This document shows positions 60,901 to 64,000 of a stretch of 64,000 bases of DNA, one piece after another. The notes under the pieces were generated by a model, which saw only the letters and a program-made list of their open reading frames with translations, searched no databases and was not told where the DNA came from. The stretch is from Polydactylus sextarius. Taxonomy: Eukaryota; Chordata; Actinopteri; Polynemidae. The translations under genes and the position numbers were made by a program. The DNA lies in assembly GCA_016801845.1 (NCBI GenBank), contig CM028914.1:14906272-14970271 (forward strand), written 5' to 3'. The first letter of the stretch is position 1; every line of letters starts with the position of its first letter.

Positions 60901-63900
60901 AATGCACCAACCAAACAGAATGATTTAATCTCACTTAAATTATTTCACGTACATTTAAGTTTACCTTTGTTTTCTTCTTCAAATCCAAATTATGTTAGAT
61001 AATGTTAGAAACTTTTAATAACGTTTGAAAAATTGATACTTTCTTTCAACGTCACTATATGTTATCGTCTTAATATAAAGCTGTGATGGAACTTTTTAAG
61101 AATTTCTAATCGTGGTCGTTGTGTACAGCAGTGTCTGACAAAAACTGTGTTTATTCCTCAATTAGATTCAAAGCACAAAGTCAAAGTTTCACAACTTCAG
61201 CCTTTTAAAGATGCTAGAAGCAAATACAATGACATGGCAGGGGTAAGGCTGTAGGAAGGGAACAGATCTGATTACTGTATTAATTACTTAATTTCTATTC
61301 ATCTGCAGGATCCACAGGCTTGTACTAATCACTTTAAGAATGCAGCCAAATGCTCAATATTAACACATCTCCCATGACAGGAGAAAGAGAGTGTAGCTCT
61401 GGGAGAATGGAGATGGGAGATGCAAAAAAAAAAAAAAAAAAATTCAGGAATTTACAGGTAAATGAAGTCAACGAAGGAAAAAGCCCAATGTGGACATCAA
61501 AGCAGAAAACTCCAGCAGTTTTTTTTTTTTTTTTTTTTTCTTGGTGAAGTTCACTAATTTTTTTTCTTAAATGTCTACTTTGATCTGGCAGTGCACAGAA
61601 AAATGTAGATGGACAGACACAATATTTCCAGATATTCCTGAGTATGAAAACCTGCAGTAAATCTGGCGATTTACTGCCTCTGCCTTCCTTCCCTGAAATG
61701 AGGACTCCAGTGAAAGTTTGCAGTAACCCCTTCTCCCATGCCATTTCTTTCTCTCACCCCCCCCAATCCTGCCATTTCAGACCCTTATTTCCCTGCCTTC
61801 GTTCCCCTCCCCTCCTCTCTCTCTCTCATTCATTCAGTTTAATTTTGAACTCTGCACTGTTACACAGGCAAAGAGGGTAGCTCCATGGTTACCTGGCACC
61901 AGGCCATCTCATTACACTGCCAATTGATTCTGGCCTGCCGCCATGTCCGCTGCCTAACTCCCCCACACCCCACACCCTACACCATCTCTGCACCCCAGAC
62001 TGTCTGCAGCAAAGGAGATTTTAGAGCACTCAGGAAGGAAAGAGGCAAACAGATTCACTTACGCACATCAAACCTGCTCGCATCCATGCGCCACTGCACA
62101 CAATAAGAGCACAAACAAATAAACCCAATACTCACATAAATAGTACATGGAAAGGAAAAACACACGCTATATTTAACCGCTTTTAAAAATCTAGACCCCC
62201 ACCCCCCCATATTGTGAACAAGTCTGAGCAGCTACAACAGCAGAATTGTTTTCAAAGGTTACACCGAATAAAAGAAAGACAGAAAAAAAGCACACGTCAA
62301 ACAACTGAGCAATAATCATTTCTACGCTGTTACCTGTCTGGAGGTTAAACAGAGATCCTATTAAGATGATTAATCAATTACATGTTCCTCAGAGGGCTTC
62401 CCAAAATCGTTTTTTTTTTTTTCAAAGATTTAAAAAGAATAACAAACAATTAATGTAAAATGAATGAATAGCGAGAGTAGAAGCCAAACTATGCTGTAAA
62501 AATGTGTCAGCTGTGACACGACAAATTATGACACTACACCATAATAAACGTTTGAAAAATTAATGAAACATTAAAAGTAATATCTGTGCTTCAGAATGTG
62601 TCAGTATTTCTCATCTGCTGTTGAAACAGACATTGTTCACATATTAAAACCTTTTTATGGTAATATTAGTATAAATTAATTATACATTTTGTGTATGAGT
62701 CTCAGCAGGTATCTGATTTGTCTTGTGTATTTTTCATTGTCCCTGATGATCAACAACCTGTGGTTTAATTTCAAATGTTATTGGACTTATTGGATTTATT
62801 GGCTTTTTATGATCAGGATTTTATGAATTTCTCTGAAGCCAGCTTCATGAAGCCTGACACAATCCAACAAGATGAACTTATAAACTGTAAAAAAAACACG
62901 AATATAGCACCTAAGACACCAATCAGTTACTAATGGGATGTTCTGAAGCCTGGATTTGGGATTACTACTCACTACTGCTATTTTTCAGGACGGTGCACAG
63001 TACAGCTTCCTGTTTTATCACCGATATAAAATACTGTTATATTGTTAACTGTGCAGCAGTAGACCACAACATTAAAACCAGTTATGGATTTGAATGTTTT
63101 GGCTGTTTGTTGATGAGGTATGATGCTTCTTTGGCTTCTTTCATTTCCATCTGCAGCACAAACTCTGTCGATCGTAGCATAAAATATTTCCTTGAGCCAA
63201 ATGTTGGCACCGAATGCAACTTTATCTTCCACAAACTCACATCTGGACTCACAGGCACGTGCACAAGCATAAGTACAGTGGTGTGATGACAAGCCAAGCA
63301 AACCATGCTCCCTTGAAGTTGTATGGACTTGATTTGATATATTGACAGAATTTTGAGATTTGTTCTCTACAATAGCAATAAATAATGTTGTTAGTGACTC
63401 AAATGACATCCCTTAACAGTTAATACTGATCAAACTCATATTTTACACTAAGACACACAAAATGGATTCAGTTCTAGACTAAAGATGATTAGTTTAGGGT
63501 GTCTAAACATCTAAAGCGTCTGCTACAAATAATTTTGTACAGATCAGATCAGAGTTGCCTCATCTTGCCCTATGAGACCTCCAGCAGGGTGTATGAGGGC
63601 AGTTTGAATGACATCTCACTGAGCATCTGTCTAGGTGTGACTCAGGCAGTTGTGGCTTTGCCTCTCCTTCTGCCACTGCTGGCAGATGCCGGGGTCAAGG
63701 CCTCTGGGTCACTGGGGATTTGAGGAGATCAGGAGTCAAAGGGATCATAAAGCCATATGACAGTGTGTCCACTGTGCTTTCAATATCCCCGTGCTCAAGA
63801 GCCATTCATTCGTGTTCCAGTTAAAAGTGTAAAAACCAGACTGTCTGAGTTTTTGTATTCTAAAGACCTGAAATAGTTCATATGCAGCCGATAAGAGTTG

Positions 63901-64000
63901 TCCAACAATGACAGATGACTGGTCTTCCATCTGGTTTGAGGCTTTACTGAATTTATACAACATACATCTTTAAACGTTAGGCAAAGCTAGCATGATCAGA
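54963..64000. other. Non-coding region, right edge (possible upstream host-gene intron)
   Basis: No recognisable protein exon was found. Two open frames stand out only by length: plus 55828-56346 (172 codons) and minus 62978-63409 (143 codons). Neither has a family motif, a signal peptide or supporting splice sites, and the second is also open over 117 codons on the opposite strand. The region carries poly-A/T tracts (55472-55496, about 56987-57011, 61424-61441, about 61520-61539), a TTTG-rich tract near 56709-56756 and C-rich stretches near 61961 and 62197. It may be intergenic or the 5' part of the microRNA host gene. Confidence 0.5.

Noticed and set aside
62978..63409. 143-codon minus-strand open frame, also open on the plus strand
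   Set aside because: No recognisable domain; simultaneous opening on both strands argues for chance or a decayed repeat. A transposase was considered but no catalytic motif was seen.

Overview
This window is vertebrate nuclear DNA, almost certainly from a teleost fish. It holds two spliced, animal-type protein genes with GT-AG introns, a vertebrate microRNA cluster, abundant (CA)n and (TA)n microsatellites, long A/T homopolymers, a fish-style tRNA-derived SINE and a short repeat beginning GGGCCCAAGCACC that is common in fish genomes. No bacterial, phage or CRISPR features are present.

Layout. 1-7.6 kb: non-coding DNA with a well-preserved SINE and old repeats. 7.4-7.8 kb: a small CpG-rich patch with a palindromic CRE and a possible first exon on the minus strand. 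9.7-17.3 kb: SNX19 (sorting nexin 19) on the minus strand, 11 coding exons plus two inferred 5' non-coding exons. 17.28-17.31 kb: a perfect inverted repeat with a TATA box on each strand, placed between SNX19 and BCO2 as a shared divergent promoter. 17.4-27.2 kb: BCO2 (beta,beta-carotene 9',10'-oxygenase) on the plus strand, 12 coding exons encoding 543 residues with all four iron-binding histidines. The last BCO2 intron and the DNA after the gene hold copies of a ~985-bp repeat unit arranged in an unusual way around the terminal exon. 28.3-47.7 kb: gene-poor DNA with a CTCF-type motif, microsatellites and old repeats. 47.7-53.7 kb: on the minus strand, in transcription order, mir-100, let-7a and mir-125b. 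This is the conserved cluster carried in mammals by the lncRNA MIR100HG. Two splice-flanked segments (54.86-54.96 kb and 48.78-48.84 kb) are candidate exons of the fish host transcript. 55-64 kb: further non-coding DNA, possibly the upstream part of that host gene.

Function. SNX19 is a membrane-anchored PX protein of the endosomal/ER system, and BCO2 cleaves carotenoids eccentrically; they share a promoter region but no pathway. The microRNA cluster is a developmental and differentiation regulator and looks independent of both. In human these loci are spread along 11q23-q25, so the window appears to keep a rearranged piece of that ancestral synteny. Gene models were assembled by hand from splice sites and reading frame. 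All coding exons join in frame, but transcript ends, the 5' non-coding exons and the lncRNA exons are inferred.
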